Shown piece by piece: positions 17,501 through 28,100 of a stretch of DNA of 64,000 nucleotides. Location: NCBI GenBank assembly GCA_003134655.1, contig PLBY01000060.1, positions 14,580-78,579 on the forward strand, in the 5' to 3' direction. A program made the position numbers and the translations under genes. The notes beneath the pieces were generated by a model. That model was not told the origin of the DNA. It saw only the letters and a list, made by a program, of their open reading frames with translations, and ran no database searches. Origin of the DNA: Acidobacteriaceae bacterium. Its GTDB lineage: Bacteria > Acidobacteriota > Terriglobia > Terriglobales > Acidobacteriaceae. The first letter of the stretch is position 1. Each line of letters opens with the position of its first letter.

Positions 17501-20500
17501 ATGCCTGACGGAATTAGTGCAATCCCTTCCGTTGTTGAGCGTCACGAGATCCGTGTGTTCATCTCCTCGACCTTCCGCGACATGCAGGAGGAGCGTGAGG
17601 AACTGGTGAAGCAAATCTTCCCGCAATTGCGCCGCCTGTGCGAGAGCCGCGGTGTCACCTGGGGGGAGGTGGACCTGCGCTGGGGCGTCCCAGACGAAGC
17701 CAAGGCCGAAGGGAAGGTCTTGCCTCTGTGCCTAGCGGAGATCGAGCACTGCCGGCCTTATTTCATCGGTCTACTGGGCGAGCGCTACGGCTGGGTGCCA
17801 GAGGAGATTCCGCAAGAACTTCTTGACGCGCAGCCTTGGCTCAACGAGCACCGCAAGCAATCCGTGACGGCTCTCGAAATCCTCCACGGCGTGTTGCGGA
17901 ATCCGCAGATGGCGGAGCACGCGTTCTTCTACTTTCGCGACCCGGCCTATGCCGCCGCGCACACGGGTTTCACAGAAGAGGACGCCGACCGGCGCGAGCG
18001 ACTGGCGGAACTGAAGGACGCGATCCGAAAGAGCGGCTTCCCGGTCAAGGAAAACTTCGCCACGCCGAAGCAGTTGGGCGAGTGGGTGCTGCGCGACATC
18101 ACCGCCGTCATCGAGAGCCTCTATCCGGAGAAGAGCGTTCCCGACCTGCTGGACCGCGACGCGGCCGATCATGAAGCGTATGCGACCAGCCGCCGATCGG
18201 TCTACATCGGCCGCAAGGAGAACATCGAGCGGCTTGACGCCCATGCTGCGGGCGACGGGCCACCGCTCGTGGTGCTGGGAGAATCGGGCGGAGGCAAATC
18301 GGCGCTGCTGGCCAACTGGACTTACCGCTGGAGCGAAGAACACCCCGAAACGCCGGTTCTGGTGCACTTCATCGGTGCTGCGCCCGACAGCGTGAACTGG
18401 ATGGCAATGCTGCGGCGGTTGCTGGGCGAGTTCCGCCGCAAATTCGGTATTCAGATTGAGATTCCGGACCAACCCGACGCCCTGCGCATGGCTTTCGCCA
18501 ATGCACTGCACATGGTCGCGGCGCACAGGCACGTGGTGCTGGTGCTCGACGCTCTGAACCAGATTGAGGACCGAGACGGCGCGCCGGACTTGGTCTGGCT
18601 GCCGCCAGCCATCCCAGCGAACGTGCGTATGGTCGTTTCGACGCTCCCCGGACAGCCTTTGGATGACCTGAAGAAACGCGGCTGGCCTGTGCTGGGCGTG
18701 GAGCCACTCACAACGCCCGAGCGCAAAGAATTGATTGTCAAATACCTGAATCGGTACTCCAAGGCGTTGAGCCCGAGGACTGTTCACTGCATCGCCGTCG
18801 CGCCGCAAACAGGAAATGGCCTGTATCTCTGCACGCTGCTGAATGAACTGCGACAGTTCGGCAGTTACGAGAGCTTGAACGAACGCATCGATTGGTACCT
18901 GCAAGCGGCGAGCCCGGTCGAGCTTTACAGCAAAGTCATCGAACGCTGGGAGCAGGATTACGGCAAGCCTGACCCGGCGTGCGAGAACGTTGTCCGCGAG
19001 AGCATGGTGCGCCTGTGGGCGGCGCGCCGCGGTCTTTCCGAGACAGAGTTGCTGGACTCGCTGGGAACGGAAGGCTCACCGCTGCCGCGAGCGGTGTGGA
19101 GTCCGCTGTATCTGGCTGCGGGCGATGCTTTGGTGAACCGGGGCGGCCTGCTGACTTTCGCGCACGACTTCCTGCGCGAGGCAGTCCGCGAGGCGTACCT
19201 GCCCACCACCGAAGACAAACAAAGCACACACCGAACGTTGGCCAACTATTTTCATGACCAGCCGCAAGGTCCGCGCCAATTGGATGAACTGCCTTGGCAA
19301 TGGCAGGAATCTGCTGAATGGCAAAACTTGGCGGACCTGCTGACGCAACTCGGCTTCTTCGGTGCGCTCTGGGAGAAGGACGAGTTCGAGGTTAAGGCGT
19401 ACTGGGCCCAGATCGAGAATCATTCACAGCTGCGCATACGCGAAGCGTACGGTCGAGTAGTAACCGGACAAACCGGCAGCCCCAGTCATATGTTGCGTGT
19501 CTCCACGTTATTCGACGACACAGGCCATAAGGAGGAGGCTTTTTCCGTCAGAAATGACCTGGTAACTCATTACCAGCAAACTGGTAACCGCCCCAGGCTC
19601 GCAGTGGCGCTCGGCGCCCAGGCCGTCAGTCTCCAGAACCGAGGTCAACTGGAAGAGGCGATGGCTATGCATAGGGAAGAAGAGGGGATCTATAGGGAAC
19701 TTAATGACAGAAGGGGGCTTTCGCGCAGCCTGTGCAACCAAAGCAGTATTCTCGGTCTCACGGGAGATCTTCATAGTGCGATGACTCTGGCCAGGGATGC
19801 GGAGCAGATCAGCCGAAGGGCCGGTGACAAGGAAATCCTGCAAGCCAGTCTCAGCCGTCAGGGGACAATCCTCGGAACATGGGGCAAATTGGATGAGGCA
19901 ATGGCTCTTTACAAGGAAGGGGAGAGAATCTGCCGGGAACTGGGTGACAAAGGAGGGCTTTGTGGGAGCATCGGAAAACAGGCTGCAATTCTGAAGGATA
20001 AAGGAGACCTTGCCGGATCGATAAGTCTGCTCAAGGAGCAGGCGATTATCTCCCGCGAACTGGGGGACAAAGGGATGCTCTCGGCCAGCCTTGGCGGCCA
20101 GGCGATGGCGCTCTATGCCTTGGGTGAAGTTGATGCGGCCATTGCACTGATGAACGAGAGCATCCAAATCTGTAGGGGGCTCGGGAATCCAGGAGCGCTG
20201 GCAATTTCCCTCGGAAACCTAGCAGTGGCCCTAAAAAACCTTGGGAGGCTGGATGAGGCACTGGCTCTTCACAGGGAAGAGGAGAAAATCTGCCGCGAGC
20301 TGGGTTACAAGTCAGCGCTTACGAATTGCCTCGGAAACCTGGGGGTTATCCTGAAGAACCGAGGCGACTTGATTGGGGCGACGGCTTTGCTTAAAGAGCA
20401 GGAGGTTATCTGCCGCGAACTGGGTGACGAGGCCGCATTATCAGGATGTCTGCTCAATCAGGCAAATGTCTTGCTCGTCCAGGGCAATGAAGATGTGGCA

Positions 20501-21262
20501 TTCGGGCTATATAAGAAGGCTGAGGAGATCTTCCGAGAGCTGGGGAACGAATCAGGGCTCTCGCTCAGCCTCGGCAACGAGGCGGTAATCCTGCGGAACC
20601 GGGGAGACCTGGATGGGTCCATGGCGCTGCTAAGGGAGCAGGAGCGGATCTGTCGGGCGCTAGGAAACAAGGCCGGCCTGACACTCAGCCTTGGCAACCA
20701 GGCGGTGATCCTGCGGATGCGGGGAGACCTGGATGGGGCTATGGCACTGCACAAGGAAGAGGAATGCATTTGTCGCGAATTGGGGGATCAGGCTCGGCTT
20801 TCGTTCAGTCTCGGCAACCAAGGGTTGATTTGGGGAACTCGCGGGGAACTGGATAAAGCAATGGCTCTGCTTGAGGAAGAAGAGAGAATTTGCCGACAAC
20901 TGGGTCGCATGCGGGAATTGGCCAACTCACTGCTAATACAAGCTGTGATATCGGCCCGTCAGCCTGCTCGGGAAGCCCGAGCAGTGCCCCTCCTGAAAGA
21001 GGCAAGCACGATCGCAAAGAGGATCGGCTTCCGTGCATTGCAGAAAGAGATAGAACAAATTCTGGGTCCGGGGGGAACTGAGGGGCGTTCTCGATCTGGG
21101 GCGCCCGCGAAATCGCAAGTCTCGTACCCACCCCATGACGCCAATGCAATCGGATACCTCAGAGGGAATTACGGGCGGGACGTAGCTCGTTGGAAGGCAC
21201 TGCCCTGGTGGAAACGGCTCATGAGCAGGAAACCGGAGCCCCCAAATCCGGATTATTCATGA
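17501..21262 (+). CDS. DUF4062-NACHT-TPR STAND NTPase
   Basis: A 1253-residue protein. Residues 13-110 are DUF4062 (IRVFISSTFRDMQEEREELV, VDLRWGVPDEA, FIGLLGERYGWVP). The NTPase has Walker A GESGGGKS at 260-267 and Walker B VVLVLDALNQI near 345-355, followed by winged-helix and helical parts to about 650. From about 690 to 1150 there are 11-12 TPR-type repeats of 40 residues with the pattern GDLDGAMALLKEQERICRELG...SLGNQAVILR. Several are very similar to each other, suggesting recent expansion. The NACHT-TPR layout resembles kinesin-light-chain-like STAND sensors and nephrocystin-3. The start is supported by AGGTGAG seven nt before the ATG. The first 140 bp of its conserved region reappears as a broken copy at 24537. 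Confidence 0.85.
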   Translation: MPDGISAIPSVVERHEIRVFISSTFRDMQEEREELVKQIFPQLRRLCESRGVTWGEVDLRWGVPDEAKAEGKVLPLCLAEIEHCRPYFIGLLGERYGWVPEEIPQELLDAQPWLNEHRKQSVTALEILHGVLRNPQMAEHAFFYFRDPAYAAAHTGFTEEDADRRERLAELKDAIRKSGFPVKENFATPKQLGEWVLRDITAVIESLYPEKSVPDLLDRDAADHEAYATSRRSVYIGRKENIERLDAHAAGDGPPLVVLGESGGGKSALLANWTYRWSEEHPETPVLVHFIGAAPDSVNWMAMLRRLLGEFRRKFGIQIEIPDQPDALRMAFANALHMVAAHRHVVLVLDALNQIEDRDGAPDLVWLPPAIPANVRMVVSTLPGQPLDDLKKRGWPVLGVEPLTTPERKELIVKYLNRYSKALSPRTVHCIAVAPQTGNGLYLCTLLNELRQFGSYESLNERIDWYLQAASPVELYSKVIERWEQDYGKPDPACENVVRESMVRLWAARRGLSETELLDSLGTEGSPLPRAVWSPLYLAAGDALVNRGGLLTFAHDFLREAVREAYLPTTEDKQSTHRTLANYFHDQPQGPRQLDELPWQWQESAEWQNLADLLTQLGFFGALWEKDEFEVKAYWAQIENHSQLRIREAYGRVVTGQTGSPSHMLRVSTLFDDTGHKEEAFSVRNDLVTHYQQTGNRPRLAVALGAQAVSLQNRGQLEEAMAMHREEEGIYRELNDRRGLSRSLCNQSSILGLTGDLHSAMTLARDAEQISRRAGDKEILQASLSRQGTILGTWGKLDEAMALYKEGERICRELGDKGGLCGSIGKQAAILKDKGDLAGSISLLKEQAIISRELGDKGMLSASLGGQAMALYALGEVDAAIALMNESIQICRGLGNPGALAISLGNLAVALKNLGRLDEALALHREEEKICRELGYKSALTNCLGNLGVILKNRGDLIGATALLKEQEVICRELGDEAALSGCLLNQANVLLVQGNEDVAFGLYKKAEEIFRELGNESGLSLSLGNEAVILRNRGDLDGSMALLREQERICRALGNKAGLTLSLGNQAVILRMRGDLDGAMALHKEEECICRELGDQARLSFSLGNQGLIWGTRGELDKAMALLEEEERICRQLGRMRELANSLLIQAVISARQPAREARAVPLLKEASTIAKRIGFRALQKEIEQILGPGGTEGRSRSGAPAKSQVSYPPHDANAIGYLRGNYGRDVARWKALPWWKRLMSRKPEPPNPDYS

Positions 21263-21332
21263 AGCCAAGTTCGGTGCGAGCTCTGCCGAACTTGTGCTGC
21301 CCGGATCGCGGGGGTTTCATGAAAAATCCGTG

Positions 21333-21890
21333 CTAAAAGACGCGATTGACAATGTCTCCGCCCATCCCCTTTTCTAGGAATCCGGCCCATGCTAGGTCAG
21401 CCATAGCGAATCTTAGCTCCCAGGTCGAGGACTTATGGCTTGCAGCTTGCGTCAGAGCAATGGAAGCGTCTCTGAGGTACCCCGTCGAAAGGAGGCGCGC
21501 ACCTGCGTAGTAGTAAGCCTTGCAACGCTCATCGATGTTGCTGGCTGTTCGCAGTGCCTCCTCCAAAGTTTCTTCACCCAAGGTTATGCGGACAAGGATC
21601 AGGTCCATTCCTTGCATTTGACGGCCCAATTTAACAAGGTCGTCCCAGAGCAATTTGTAATCTTCATCCTCTGGTTCATGCTTGATTCTCTGCATGCTGA
21701 TCAGAAGCATTTGGACTACCTGTAAGCTCGCGCGCTCACGGGCGAGAGCAGAGGCTTGGCGGATAGAGGCTTCCCAGTCTCGATCTAAGAAACTCTGCAC
21801 ACATCGTTGAACAGCTTGTGTGCGCTCGATTGAAACTGGCGGTGCAGGGCGTTCATTCTGCACTCTCCGAAACCGATCAAGGAAACCCAT
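21333..21890 (-). CDS. Hypothetical helical protein (TPR-like)
   Basis: A 185-residue protein with start MGFLDRFRR. It appears all-helical, with alternating Ala/Leu-rich helices (SIRQASALARERASLQVVQ, ETLEEALRTASNIDERCKAY, GYLRDASIALTQAASHKSS), consistent with a TPR-like solenoid but with no repeat clear enough to count. There is no signal peptide or membrane span. It points toward the end of the STAND-TPR gene, 70 bp away. It could be a partner protein of a module B or C component. I do not recognise a named family. Confidence 0.55.
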   Translation of the reverse strand: MGFLDRFRRVQNERPAPPVSIERTQAVQRCVQSFLDRDWEASIRQASALARERASLQVVQMLLISMQRIKHEPEDEDYKLLWDDLVKLGRQMQGMDLILVRITLGEETLEEALRTASNIDERCKAYYYAGARLLSTGYLRDASIALTQAASHKSSTWELRFAMADLAWAGFLEKGMGGDIVNRVF

Positions 21891-22360
21891 ACCGCAAGAT
21901 CCTCCCTAAACGACGGCGCCAACCCGTAAGTCTATTAGGCTGCCCTCGTGTCGAACACTATTCGCGTCGGACCATATTCGAGCATGAGAGTGAGTAAAAG
22001 CAACTGTCATTTAGTGAGGAAAGCACTCGCCGCATCGGTGCCGGGCAGCAATCGGACCACGGACTCCACGCTGCTGAACTGTGTCTTCTCAGCAGCCATG
22101 CAGATTCGACAATCGCATCTGCTGGTAGATTCAAGCGGCTGCCCCGTTCGAATTCTATGATGTCCGCTTTGTGGTCGCCCCGCAAGGACGACTGCGCGTC
22201 TGGTACCTGCGGCCATCTACGGAACACGTCCGATACGAGAGACGTTTGCCCGGCGTCCTTCCACCAGCCACTAGCGGACTTTGCCGTCAAAACTAGATAG
22301 AACGCGAAGTTTATAAGATACCGCGATTAACGAACACATTGATCGCGAAGAAGGCGTGGC
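21891..22360. other. Gene-free stretch between hypothetical protein and SLOG-SLATT gene
   Basis: About 470 bp with no supportable gene. A minus-strand frame of about 110 codons at 21958-22290 has no recognisable motif or ribosome-binding site. The stretch should hold the promoter of the minus-strand 185-residue gene and the 3' end of the SLOG-SLATT transcript. No clear terminator was seen. Confidence 0.35.
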
Positions 22361-24076
22361 TCAGCTTGCCTTGATTTCCACATAGCGCATCAGCATGAGC
22401 CAGTCCTGTGTCTCGCGCAGCATGATTTCATCCACCCGCTGCAGCAGATTCTCAAACCGTTCTGGATCGGTGGCCGACGCCATCTGCCGGTTTAGCCTCT
22501 CCAGTTGCGGTCCCATGTTGGCGCTGCGTTTTTCCAGCCGCAGGTGTTCGCGATGCGCCTCTATGCCCGCCAGCGACGCAGCAATTGCGGGAAACAGCAG
22601 AGCAATGAACGCCAAACTCCGATGTAACCCCTGGTGCAGCCAGTGCACGGACTCCTCCGCCGTGCCCATTGGCGACCGAAGGAGCAGCACAAGATGCAGC
22701 GCAGCCGCCGCGATCGTCACAGGAAGCACGATTTTGCCAGCCAAAGCGAGACGCTTCCGGGCATGGCCTTCGCGCTCCTTCTTGTCCTTGTGGAATTTCA
22801 CCTGCTCGCCGATCCACACCTCACGAACGTAAGCGTTCAGGCTCAGGCGCTTCGCATGACTACAACGGGTGAGCGGCGGGAGCCGGTCCCATATCTCGTC
22901 GAACACACGCACGGTCCAGTCGTTGACAGTCTGAGAATGACCCATATACGGAAGCACTTCGATCGGCCTCGGCTCAACGCCGCAGATGGCCATGAAGATT
23001 CCGCAACGAATGCGTTCGGCGAGACACCTGTTCTCGATCCAGCCCTGATGAGAGTGTTTCCGGTACGCCTGTTGGAAGGCCAGCCAGATGAGGATCAAAA
23101 GCATTAGCTCCATGCTGAATCCCGCCCATGCGAGGGCCGGAAAAAGTATGCCCGCCGCTGCGGATCCGACTGCCGCCGCGGAAAGAACATAAATAAACCT
23201 GCCCGCCCGGTAAAATCGCTTCTGACTCGCTTTGGCCATGATCGAGGACTGAGCGTAATAAGGGAAGAGGCGACTGTTCACGAATTCCCGCACGCTGGGT
23301 GATATTTCCCTTGCGGTCGTCGGCTCTTCGAAGTGTTCGCGGTCTAGGTTCTTCACGTAACACGACCGTTCGTCAGGTGTGATCGCCTGCCGGTTGAATC
23401 GGTCGATGGCGTCGAGCGCAGACGCGTCAAGACCATTGTTGTTGTCGCGGTTTAATACTTCAAACGAATTTCCCCAAACGCGGATGATCGGACGATTCTG
23501 CTCTTGGGCATACTGGACAATCTCACCCGTACCTCCGCGGCCGCGAGACGGTTGGCCGTCCCAAACAGCGATGAGGACATCACAATGATCTACTACGTAG
23601 CGACCCACTTGGTGATAGGCATCGCGGCGCAGTTCGGCTTGGTCACCGCGATCGCGCCGGTCGTCTTGTATGCGCCGGGTCCGTAGAAGAACCGGTTTTC
23701 TGCAACGGTCGAGCAACTCCGTAAACTCCTTCCGGGACTCTTCTGTCGCAAAATCTTGGAGGTAGTCTTCGAGCGCCAGGGGAAGGACGACGTCAAGACG
23801 CGCGTTTGGATGGTCGAGAACCGCACGCGCTACCACGCGGTCCGCTCCTTCAGCCAGCGGACTCAGAACGCGAAGCGAAATCGTAGTCGTTCCCGCGCGC
23901 CTGACGCTTTCGATGTTTCGCCTCGACTCCTCAGGGAAAAGTCTTTCGACTTCGGCGGCGATGGCCTTCTTGGCCAGCGCTTGGATCGCGGCGGGATCAT
24001 CCAACTTCCGGTGGCCCGTGACACCAACGCGGATGCGGAACGGAATTGATGCAAAGTCAGCCATCTGCATGCCCAT
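22361..24076 (-). CDS. SLOG domain fused to SLATT-like multi-TM domain
   Basis: A 571-residue protein; ATGs at 24076, 24070 and 24064 are all possible starts. Residues 12-200 match a SLOG/LSDAT-type Rossmann domain: FRIRVGVTGHRKLDD, VLSPLAEGADRVVARAVL, LDVVLPLALEDYLQDF, DVLIAVWDGQPSRGRGGTGE. SLOG domains bind or make nucleotide-derived ligands. The C-terminal half has four hydrophobic segments (about 293-313, 318-336, 449-466, 488-505) with cytoplasmic helices such as WIENRCLAERIRCGIFMAICG and IEAHREHLRLEKR. This resembles the two-TM SLATT domains predicted to form pores with SLOG or CD-NTase partners. The fused form would be a self-contained ligand-gated membrane effector. It is transcribed opposite to its STAND neighbours. 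Confidence 0.7.
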   Translation of the reverse strand: MGMQMADFASIPFRIRVGVTGHRKLDDPAAIQALAKKAIAAEVERLFPEESRRNIESVRRAGTTTISLRVLSPLAEGADRVVARAVLDHPNARLDVVLPLALEDYLQDFATEESRKEFTELLDRCRKPVLLRTRRIQDDRRDRGDQAELRRDAYHQVGRYVVDHCDVLIAVWDGQPSRGRGGTGEIVQYAQEQNRPIIRVWGNSFEVLNRDNNNGLDASALDAIDRFNRQAITPDERSCYVKNLDREHFEEPTTAREISPSVREFVNSRLFPYYAQSSIMAKASQKRFYRAGRFIYVLSAAAVGSAAAGILFPALAWAGFSMELMLLILIWLAFQQAYRKHSHQGWIENRCLAERIRCGIFMAICGVEPRPIEVLPYMGHSQTVNDWTVRVFDEIWDRLPPLTRCSHAKRLSLNAYVREVWIGEQVKFHKDKKEREGHARKRLALAGKIVLPVTIAAAALHLVLLLRSPMGTAEESVHWLHQGLHRSLAFIALLFPAIAASLAGIEAHREHLRLEKRSANMGPQLERLNRQMASATDPERFENLLQRVDEIMLRETQDWLMLMRYVEIKAS

Positions 24077-24536
24077 GACTTACATTCTTTACCACAACGA
24101 TCTCGGTGCTGGCGACCAAATCCGAGCGACCGACCCAAACAGATTCCACGGACATAAGAGAATGCGGCATCAGTTGAGGTTTTGACGGCGTTCCTGTTAC
24201 GTCTACCACCACCGCGACGAGGAACTCGTCTGCGCCCAGCCGGCGATTCAGGCAAAGAGGATGCGTCTGCCTTTTTGATCCGTTCCAAGCGGACCGAAAG
24301 TGGAAGAGCCCGTTTTCCGCAACTCGGCGGGAACTGCAAGGAAGATCCTGAGAAGCGAGTCGATGCGGGGGAGGAAAACGGCGCTCTAGAGTTGATTAAC
24401 TTCACGAGTAGCGAGCCATGGCCCCTGTCGAAGGCTGTCACTGCGGGGAGACTGAGATCGCAGCGGCGGAACCCAGCTTGAAGATACAATGTCGCGCGAT
24501 TCTATGGCTAGCCCCGCTGATCCTGTCGCCTCGTCG
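24077..24536. other. Gene-free stretch upstream of effector remnants
   Basis: This stretch separates the divergent SLOG-SLATT start from the first broken DUF4062 copy. The plus-strand frames here (for example 24182-24481) are Arg/Pro-rich and show no domain pattern, so I read them as non-coding. The promoter for the SLOG-SLATT gene should be here, but I cannot pick out boxes with confidence. Confidence 0.35.
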
Positions 24537-24681
24537 CCGTCACGAGATCCGTGTGTTCATCTCCTCGACCTTCCGCGACATGCAGGAGGAGCGTGAGGAA
24601 CTGGTGAAGCAAATCTTCCCTCAACTGCGCCGCCTGTGCGAGAGCCGCGGCGTCACCTGGGCCGAGGTGGACCTGCGCTAG
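24537..24681 (+). pseudogene. Truncated DUF4062 fragment, near-copy of the 17501 gene
   Basis: About 140 bp from CACGAGATCCGTGTG to GAGGTGGACCTGCGC match positions 17543-17680 with only a handful of differences. They encode HEIRVFISSTFRDMQEEREE through VDLR. The next codon is TAG where the intact gene has TGG, and similarity stops there. It cannot encode a complete domain. This is the debris of an N-terminal domain copied from, or shared with, the STAND-TPR gene. Confidence 0.85.
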
Positions 24682-24773
24682 GTACCAGAAGCGTGAAGGT
24701 ACCAACAAATTTAGGCTCGCGTGGACAACGCTGTTTCAAGAAGTCGAGCCAGTCACGCCCCACGCGTGAAATT

Positions 24774-24909
24774 ATGGATGCCACGAACCAAGCTAGAATC
24801 TTCGTCAGCTATAGCCATCGGGGGCGAGGGACCCGAATGGAAGGCCGCCTTGCCAACCGCGTTAGAAGCAATTGGTCCGCAGATCCGGTGCATTTGCGAC
24901 TACATTTGA
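24774..24909 (+). pseudogene. Decayed TIR-domain N-terminal fragment (frameshifted)
   Basis: The ATG frame begins MDATNQARIFVSYSHRGRG, the strand-A IFVSYSHRD motif of TIR domains. The homologous continuation, GGEGPEWKAALPTALEAIG, is in a second frame, so a frameshift lies near 24827. The reading then stops at 24909. Only the first third of a TIR domain remains and no downstream domain is attached. Confidence 0.6.
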
Positions 24910-24939
24910 TATTGTCCTTGCGTCCGAGGTTTCAGCGCC

Positions 24940-25170
24940 ATGACTTCCATTTTTCCGTCTTACGCACGGGAGACGGATGAAGCCTTTGTTCGTCGGTTAC
25001 ACGCGGGCCTGACAAACCCCGGAGGCGCCGTGTGTTTTGACCGCGTCCCCATGCCGCCGCGGCAGCTTACGTTTCATCAAGAGACCCGCGGTGCGATTGC
25101 AGCGCGCGACCGGTTTCTGCTGATGGTGGGGCCCGGTGCTGGGGCAGTAAATTCTTTGGAGATCGCCTGA
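24940..25170 (+). pseudogene. Truncated TIR-domain fragment ending on the next gene's start codon
   Basis: A 76-codon frame: MTSIFPSYARETDEAFVRRL, AVCFDRVPMPPRQLTFHQE, then IAARDRFLLMVGPGA. This follows the TIR pattern (IFISYA, W/CFDR, RDAI...LLVVGPGA) of N-terminal TIR domains in STAND proteins. It stops at a TGA overlapping the ATG of the DUF4062-NACHT-WD40 gene (TGATG). The second half of the TIR domain is missing. It could still be translated and coupled to the next gene, but I read it as a displaced effector domain. Confidence 0.6.
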
Positions 25171-28100
25171 TGCCGACTGCAACACGCACATTCCGGGTTT
25201 TTGTCAGTTCCACCTTCGAAGACTTGGAGGCCGAGCGCAACGCGCTGCAGCGTGATGTGTTTCCGAAGCTGCGCAAGCTCTGTGAAGAGAACGGCGCTCG
25301 CTTCCAGGCCATTGACCTGCGCTGGGGTGTCCGCGACGAGGCGGCGCTCGACCAGCAGACCATGGAGATCTGTCTGCGCGAGATTGAACGCTGCCAGCAG
25401 ACCGGCATCAAGCCAAACTTCGTCGTTCTGCTCGGAGCCCGTTACGGTTGGCGGCCCTTGCCAGCACGGATCGAGGCGCAGGAATTCGAGGGGGCTCACG
25501 ATCAAGTTGCAGACCCCGACCAGCAACTGCTAGACGACTGGTACCAGCGCGACGACAACGCGATTCCGCCGGAGAATCTGCTCAAGCCGCGCACCGGCGA
25601 ATTCGTGGATGACGTCCGCTGGAGAAAAATCGAGCACGAACTCCAGCGCATCTTGCGAGAATCCGCACGGGCCGCCGGACTAGCCGAGGCAAAGCTCGCT
25701 AAGTACTTTATCTCGGCTACGCACAAGGAGATTCTCAAAGGCCTGGGCGAGACCGATGAAGACCGCAAGCATGTCTTCGCTTTTTTCCGCGAAGCCGCTC
25801 AGGGCGTCGAGGAAGATCCGGATCTCACGGCGCTCAAGAAATACTTGCGGAAAAAACTCCCTGAAGGCAATATCCGCTCGTTCTCCGCCTCGGATTTCGC
25901 CAAGCTCTGCGCTGATGTTGAGAAGGCACTCAGCGAGGTAATCCTGGCAGAAGCAGGCAGATTCACATCGCGCCCGGCACTCGATCTCGAGATAGAGGCG
26001 CACGAGGCATTCGCCCACGACCGTGCTCGGTATTTCACGGGCAGGAAGAGCGTTCTCGACGCTATTGATGCTCATATTCGCGGCGGCGAGATCCGTCCAC
26101 TGGTGGTGCACGGTGCATCCGGCTGCGGCAAGTCGGCCATTGTGGCTAAGGCATCGGCGCAAGTTAAGGCAGAGATGCCCAGTGCAGTGGTCATCCAGGG
26201 TTTCATTGGCGTCACCCCCAATTCTTCGAATGGCCTCACCCTGTTGCACAGCTTGTGTGAGCAACTCTCGCGCGAGTACGGCGTCACGGACGACACGCCC
26301 ATGGGCCTCCAAGAACTGGTCGTGGTCTTCCATGACCGCATGGCGCGGGCAACGGCCGAGCGGCCGCTGGTGCTTTTTCTCGATGCTCTAGATCAATTGC
26401 GTTCGGACGACGAGGCGCGTTCGTTTACCTGGCTGCACCAGACGCTGCCGCCGCACGTGTCGCTCGTCGTTTCCACCACGGAGATTCCGGCCGGACTACA
26501 CAGCGCACCGCAGGTTGCGGTAGGAGACTTTCCTGTTGCTGATGCAGCAGAGGTACTTGCAGCGTGGCTCGAGGATGCCAAGCCCAAACGCAAGCTGCGA
26601 CCGGAGCAACGGCAAAAGGTGCTCAGCGGCTTTGCCCAATCGAAGTTGCCTCTGTATCTGAAGCTGGCATTCGAAGAAGCGCGACGCTGGCGGTCATTCG
26701 ATACGGCGGAAACGGGCGTGATCGGGGACGATGTGGGCAGCATGGTTGACGTGCTGTTCAGGCGACTCTCCGATGAGGCCAACCACGGCCCGATCATGGT
26801 CAATCGAAGCCTGGCCTTGCTGGCCGCTGCTCGCTACGGATTGACCGAAGACGAGATGCTGGACGTTCTGGCGGCTGATGATGAAGTGTGGAAGGACTTC
26901 GAATCTCGCTCTCATCACACGCCACCCGAGCGGCGGCTTCCGGTGATTGTCTGGTCGCGGCTATTTCTGGATCTTGAACCCTATCTGAATGAGCGTGCTG
27001 CACCGGGGGGCAACGTGATGGCCTTCTACCACCGGCAAGTAGCCGAGAGTGCGGCGTGGCTCTATTTGCAAAAAGAAGAAAGTACGTTGCGGCACGCTGC
27101 ACTCGCAAAGTACTTCGGCGAGCAGTCGCACTGGCGGAACAGGGCCCCCATGCTGGCCAATGAGCGCAAGGTGACCGAACTGGTGCGGCATGAGATCGGC
27201 GCCAACGCCTTGGCGAACCTGGAAAAGACACTTACAGATTTGGACTACATCGCGGCCAAATGCGCGGCGGGTCTGGTCGTCGATCTCGAGTTGGACTATC
27301 GCGATGCCATCGCTGCGCTACCCGAAGCACAGGCAGAAGTGGAGGAAGAAGCGCGGCGACAATCGGAGGCCGCGCGGTGGACCGAGGAGATCATTGACTA
27401 TGCGCGGCAATGGAGCGAGCGCCGAGGCCGAATGGCAGAACGCGGCCTTCTGGTCAGAACGATCTCTGAATTACTCACCGCTCCAAGACTACCGGAAATC
27501 ATTCACTCTGCGCCACCCTGGAGCGAAGGGCGGATCGAGCAGGAGGCCGAGCGCATTCGCAAGAATCCGACACGCCTGGACCGACTGCGCGCATTTCAGG
27601 GATTCGTTCAGCAGGAAACATACCCGCTGCTGGAATTCGGCACATGGCCTGGGTTCGCAGTGCAGCACGCTTTGAACTACGCTCCACGTGGACCAGTGCA
27701 TGCGGCTGCGGCAAACGACCTCTTAGGAGTAAGGGTGCTAACACTCACGCGCCGTTGGAGCGTCCAGGACCACCACAACCCCAGACCAGCGCTACTGCGG
27801 TCACTTCTGGGGCATAAGGGTGGCGTTTGGGGCGTGAGCGTAACGGCGGACGGTCGCCGCGCGATCTCGGCGAGTGATGACAAGACGCTACGTTTGTGGG
27901 ATGTGGAGACGGGGGCGTGCCTGTGGGTCCTGGAAGGACACGCGGGTTTGGTCAGGAGCGTGAGCGTGACACCGGATGGGCGACGGGCCATCTCGGGCGG
28001 CGGAAGTGAACTCGCTCAGAAAGACTACACAGTGCGGCTGTGGGATCTAGAGACAGGACTCTGCCTGCGCGAATTGGGGGGGCATAGGAGTGACGTTATG

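Noticed and set aside
21958-22290. A 110-residue gene upstream of the minus-strand hypothetical protein
   Set aside because: No motif, no clear start signal, and no hydrophobic or helical pattern typical of a real small protein.
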